Part shown: positions 61,282 to 64,000 of the stretch, in pieces | Position numbering within the stretch: the first letter of the stretch is position 1 | How the letters are laid out: each line of letters opens with the position of its first letter | From: JADLHS01 sp964553795 | GTDB taxonomy: Bacteria; Verrucomicrobiota; Verrucomicrobiia; Limisphaerales; JADLHS01 | NCBI GenBank assembly: GCA_964553795.1 | Contig: CAZKMR010000008.1 | Span: 18,861 to 82,860 of the forward strand | Reading direction: 5' to 3' | Length of the DNA: 64,000 nucleotides | Notes under the pieces: generated by a model | Database searches by the model: none | The model's input: only the letters and a program-made list of their open reading frames with translations | What the model was told of the DNA's origin: nothing | Made by a program: the position numbers and the translations under genes

Positions 61282-63224
61282 GTGAGGGCGGAATCAACGG
61301 AAGTGTGGTGGGCAAATTTGAGGCACTGCTCGGTAGCGATGTGTTCTTTGTACCGTGCGAGTGGGGCACGAAGAAGCCGCTGGTGACCTACACGGACCGC
61401 CCGTTTGAATCCACGCGGAGCGACGCCTATCGCGCCGTGCTCAACGGCAGCGAGACGAACATCGCCGTTTATCTCGGCAAGGCGTCGGGCGGATTGTGCG
61501 CGATTGATTTCGACCGCGACGAAGATATGACCGCGTTTCTCGCGGTCAATCCGAAGCTGGCGGCGACAACGCGCTCGCGCGGTAGTCGCGGCGGCATGGT
61601 GTGGCTGCGCGTGGAGGGCGAGTTCCCGGAAAGCTGCAACCCGGAGCACAAGCGATTCGAGTGGCGGGCCGATAGACGGCTTTCGACGATTTACGGCCGG
61701 CATCCGAACGGGATGGACTACACACTGACCGTGGACGCGCCGCCGGTGGCACTGACGTTCGCGGAGATCGTCTGGCCGGACGATTGGGAATTGCCCTGGG
61801 TCCTTGCGGACGGCCACCAAGCGGCGGCGACGTTGCGCAAGCTCTACGGTGAACCGTTTTACACCAACGACAAGGGCGCGCTGTCCGGCATCAATGAGGC
61901 GTACTGGGCCGGGATGCACGCGACGGAAAATGAAGTGCTGTACGAACCGGACGAGAAGGTTTTCTACCAATACAACGCCGATACCGGCCTGTTTGAAATC
62001 GAATCCGCCGACGTGGTGCGGAACAAGATTTCGAGCCGGATGCTGGAAGCATCGCGGCAGGCGAATGTGTTCGACCTGCAAAAGAAGCGCACGGCCACGA
62101 CGCTGAACAACGTGACCGCGCACCTGCGCGGGATCGTGGAGCGACGCGGCGCATTCGCGGAGAAGCGGCGGTTCATTCACCTGGCCAACGGCGTGATCGT
62201 GTTCGATGGGAGCGATTGTGAGTTGCGACCGTTCGCGCCGGAGTTCCGGTCACGCAACCGTTCGCCGATTGCATTCGACGAGAACGCGAAGTGCGAACGG
62301 TTCTTGAATGAACTGGTGTTGCCGGCGGTGCATCCCGAAGACGTGGAACTGCTGCAGAAGTTCGCCGGCATGTATCTGCTCGGTTACAACCCGGCGCAAC
62401 GCTTCCTGATCCTCGACGGCGAAGCCGGTCGCGGCAAGACACAGTTCGCCAATGTCATGCAGGGCATCGTGGGCATGACGAACGTGACGCAACTGCGCAC
62501 GAAACACCTGGCCGAACGATTCGAGCTTTATCGCTACCTCAAGAAAACGCTGCTCGTGGGCGTGGACGTGGAAGCCGACTTCCTGAGCACGAAAGGCGCG
62601 GCGGTGCTCAAGGGACTGGTGGGCGGCGACTGGTTTGATGCGGAACAAAAAGGCGGCACGGGGAGTTTCCAACTGCAAGGCACGTTCAACGTGCTGATCA
62701 CGTCGAACGCGCGGCTGCGGGTGCGGTTGCAAGGCGACGTTGGCGCATGGCGCCGCCGGATCAACATCGTGCGGTATGAATCGCCGCCACCGACCCGGAA
62801 GATCCCCGATTTCGGGGCGCATCTCGTGAAGGTGGAAGGCAGCGGCATTCTGAATTGGGCGTTACTCGGTGCGCAGATGGTGTTGAACGAGATTCCTGAC
62901 GCGGGCGGTGATTTCATGATGACGGAACGGCAGCGCGGGATTGTGGATTCCCTGCTGGCCGAAAGCGACAGCCTGCGCCACTTCCTCCAGGACCGCGTCG
63001 TGGCTGACGCCTACGGCGATTTGACGGTGTCGGAACTCGTCGAGGCGTACGCCGCTTTCTGCCCGGAAAAGAAATGGCAACCGCTGCCAATCACCGAAGT
63101 CCAGCGCCAGCTCGAGGGTTTGATGCTGGAATTGTTCGGCGTGAGCAAATGCCACGGCATCGAGCGCGCCGACAAGACGCAACGCGGATTCCGCGGCGTG
63201 AAGTTTTTCGATGCCGCCGACTGA
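61278..63224 (+). CDS. Phage/plasmid primase-helicase (prim-pol plus superfamily 3 helicase)
   Basis: A 648-residue replication protein. The N-terminal third looks like a bifunctional primase-polymerase domain (LCAIDFDRDEDMTAF near residue 75 with the acidic pair; RSRGSRGGMVWLRVEG near residue 97). The C-terminal half is a D5/P4-type superfamily 3 helicase: Walker A ILDGEAGRGKTQFANVMQ near residue 380, VDVEADFLSTKGAAVLKGL, and the FNVLITSNARLRVR sensor motif. ATG 61278 overlaps the helicase stop; longer frames upstream are helicase sequence. It probably initiates replication of the element. Confidence 0.87.
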   Translation: MSEGGINGSVVGKFEALLGSDVFFVPCEWGTKKPLVTYTDRPFESTRSDAYRAVLNGSETNIAVYLGKASGGLCAIDFDRDEDMTAFLAVNPKLAATTRSRGSRGGMVWLRVEGEFPESCNPEHKRFEWRADRRLSTIYGRHPNGMDYTLTVDAPPVALTFAEIVWPDDWELPWVLADGHQAAATLRKLYGEPFYTNDKGALSGINEAYWAGMHATENEVLYEPDEKVFYQYNADTGLFEIESADVVRNKISSRMLEASRQANVFDLQKKRTATTLNNVTAHLRGIVERRGAFAEKRRFIHLANGVIVFDGSDCELRPFAPEFRSRNRSPIAFDENAKCERFLNELVLPAVHPEDVELLQKFAGMYLLGYNPAQRFLILDGEAGRGKTQFANVMQGIVGMTNVTQLRTKHLAERFELYRYLKKTLLVGVDVEADFLSTKGAAVLKGLVGGDWFDAEQKGGTGSFQLQGTFNVLITSNARLRVRLQGDVGAWRRRINIVRYESPPPTRKIPDFGAHLVKVEGSGILNWALLGAQMVLNEIPDAGGDFMMTERQRGIVDSLLAESDSLRHFLQDRVVADAYGDLTVSELVEAYAAFCPEKKWQPLPITEVQRQLEGLMLELFGVSKCHGIERADKTQRGFRGVKFFDAAD

Positions 63225-63227
63225 ACC

Positions 63228-63935
63228 ATGAGTCTCGACCTGAACAAGCTGGAAAAGGTGGTGGAACTCGCCGACGGCGCGAAACGGGCGCGGTGCCCGG
63301 CCTGCGCGGAATCCGGTCAGGATCGCAAGGGCGAACACCTGCGGATTTACCCGGACGGCAAGTTTGGCTGCTGCGTCCATGCCGGCGACCGCGATCACCG
63401 CAAACGCATCTTCGCCCTGGCTGGCATCCGCGAGCGACAAGTCATCCGCGTGAAGGTGGCCGCACCGAAAGCGCCAGCAGTTTTGCAGTCTGGAGTGTTG
63501 GGACGCTTGGGACGGGTGTTTGGCAGTGCGGCAAAGACGGCTGCCAATATTACTACCGAGGTTGGGACGCCTGGGACGGGCCAATATATTTATACGCATG
63601 AGCAAGAATCTCCTGAAAAGGAGGAGAACAATAAGAAGCTAATAGAGTTTCAACCATGCGTCCCGAACGTCCCGGCTGCGGAGGTTCGGCAAGAGTCTGA
63701 AATACCCGTCCCAAGCGTCCCACTGGCGAAGTCGCCAGAGACCATCGTTGCGGACGGGAAGCCGGAAAGGCTGCCGTTCCTGACCGCCGATGGGACGCTG
63801 TCCATCCCGTTTGATTCGCCGGAGCGCTACCACTGGTGGAAGCCGGATGGCGAACGACTGTCCGTCGCCGAAACCCTGGCCGAAGTCCGAGCCGGACTTG
63901 CCAGTGCGAGCCGCACCTGCGAACAGAAAGGATGA
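63228..63935 (+). CDS. Zinc-ribbon protein of the replication block
   Basis: A 235-residue protein starting 3 bp after the primase gene. Residues 20-55 form a CHC2-like zinc ribbon (RCPACAESG ... FGCCVHAGD) similar to that of DnaG-type primases and phage toprim proteins. The rest is of low complexity and the toprim domain itself is missing. The middle DNA is A+T-rich and carries inverted repeats (63499-63722). It may serve as a primase accessory factor. Confidence 0.65.
   Translation: MSLDLNKLEKVVELADGAKRARCPACAESGQDRKGEHLRIYPDGKFGCCVHAGDRDHRKRIFALAGIRERQVIRVKVAAPKAPAVLQSGVLGRLGRVFGSAAKTAANITTEVGTPGTGQYIYTHEQESPEKEENNKKLIEFQPCVPNVPAAEVRQESEIPVPSVPLAKSPETIVADGKPERLPFLTADGTLSIPFDSPERYHWWKPDGERLSVAETLAEVRAGLASASRTCEQKG
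63499..63722. repeat. Inverted iteron-like repeats inside the zinc-ribbon gene
   Basis: TGGGACGCTTGGGACGGGT (63499-63517) is repeated as its exact reverse complement at 63704-63722. Between them lie TGGGACGCCTGGGACGGG (63563-63580) in the first orientation and GCGTCCCGAACGTCCCGG (from 63658) in the second. The interval contains an A+T-rich segment. This arrangement resembles replication-origin iterons, but it may also be repetitive coding sequence. Confidence 0.7.
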
Positions 63936-63938
63936 AAC

Positions 63939-64000
63939 ATGCCGTTACCGTTTGAACAACAACCGCGTGAAAGCGACAAAGCGTTCGCCGCGTTCAGCTT
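63939..64000 (+). CDS. Start of a possible terminase small subunit or related phage protein (partial)
   Basis: Only about 20 residues are in the window (MPLPFEQQPRESDKAFAAFS). The start Phe-Glu-Gln-Gln-Pro...Ser-x-Lys-Ala-Phe-x-Ala-Phe is like the beginning of phage terminase small subunits and HTH proteins near them. It follows the zinc-ribbon gene by 3 bp. With so little sequence the assignment is tentative. Confidence 0.45.
   Translation, partial: MPLPFEQQPRESDKAFAAFS

Larger units (their letters stand above)
45572..64000 (+). mobile_element. Integrated phage-like element (left part; right end outside the window)
   Basis: All genes from the integrase to the window end read in one direction. 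They include an integrase at a tRNA, a type I restriction system, a toxin-antitoxin-chaperone operon, an excisionase-like HTH gene, nuclease, single-strand-binding-like, exonuclease, helicase and primase genes, and a possible terminase start. This is the content of a prophage or phage-derived island. No capsid or tail gene is inside the window, so a satellite or other island cannot be excluded. Confidence 0.75.

Noticed and set aside
1..64000. CRISPR arrays, rRNA genes and insertion-sequence transposases
   Set aside because: No regularly spaced short repeats, no rRNA-like sequence and no transposase-like protein were found.

Overview
The window looks like a metagenome-assembled scaffold from a Verrucomicrobiota bacterium of the Pedosphaerales/Limisphaerales type. 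That assignment is an inference from gene content: a Tat-exported Gfo/Idh oxidoreductase, Cys-type sulfatases next to glycoside hydrolases, a CxxCH-rich cytochrome fused to HEAT/TPR repeats, long cadherin-like repeat proteins, high GC, and dispersed hairpin repeats that also occur inside reading frames. No rRNA is present, so no taxon can be proved from here.

Layout. 1-5842 (+): end of infB, then rbfA, a DHH phosphoesterase, truB, ribF and a UvrD/PcrA helicase carrying an in-frame repeat insertion. 5862-7211 (-): Gfo/Idh oxidoreductase. 7354-12943 (+): ilvD, followed by three small co-directional modules: zeta-like kinase plus small protein and nucleotidyltransferase plus small protein; two unknown small genes; HipA-like kinase plus DUF3037. 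The last 75 bp of ilvD recurs after the first and after the second module. 13038-16627 (+): DUF2237 protein, Kelch propeller, a repeat-rich gap and a MerR/GyrI-like regulator. 16660-23669: amidohydrolase; ahcY and metK divergent from an ArsR-methyltransferase regulator; a putative outer-membrane protein. 23680-27942 (-): 1420-residue repeat protein. 28174-35912 (-): polysaccharide-degrading operon (GH105-GH28 fusion, two sulfatases, GH2). 36111-38483 (+): octaheme cytochrome. 38514-41513 (-): signalling operon (HDOD and partners) ending in an S41-like protein that lacks the catalytic serine. 41644-45392: two small envelope genes, dgt, ispH.

From 45494 to the end lies tRNA-Pro(UGG) followed by a tyrosine integrase and then an integrated phage-like element that runs off the window. 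It carries a defence/addiction block: type I restriction subunit HsdR, a fused HsdM-HsdS, a three-gene toxin-antitoxin-SecB-like-chaperone operon, and an unrecognised two-gene operon. A phage-type control and replication block follows: small membrane protein, excisionase-like HTH, PD-(D/E)xK nuclease, single-strand-binding-like protein, 3'-5' exonuclease, PIF1-like helicase, primase-helicase, zinc-ribbon protein, and the start of a possible terminase small subunit. The 100-N gap inside the helicase is almost certainly an unmerged 55-bp contig overlap, and removing it restores one reading frame.

The best candidates for new biology are the ilvD-tail cassette array, the toxin-antitoxin-chaperone operon with its extended antitoxin, and the unknown gene pair at 54756-56982.
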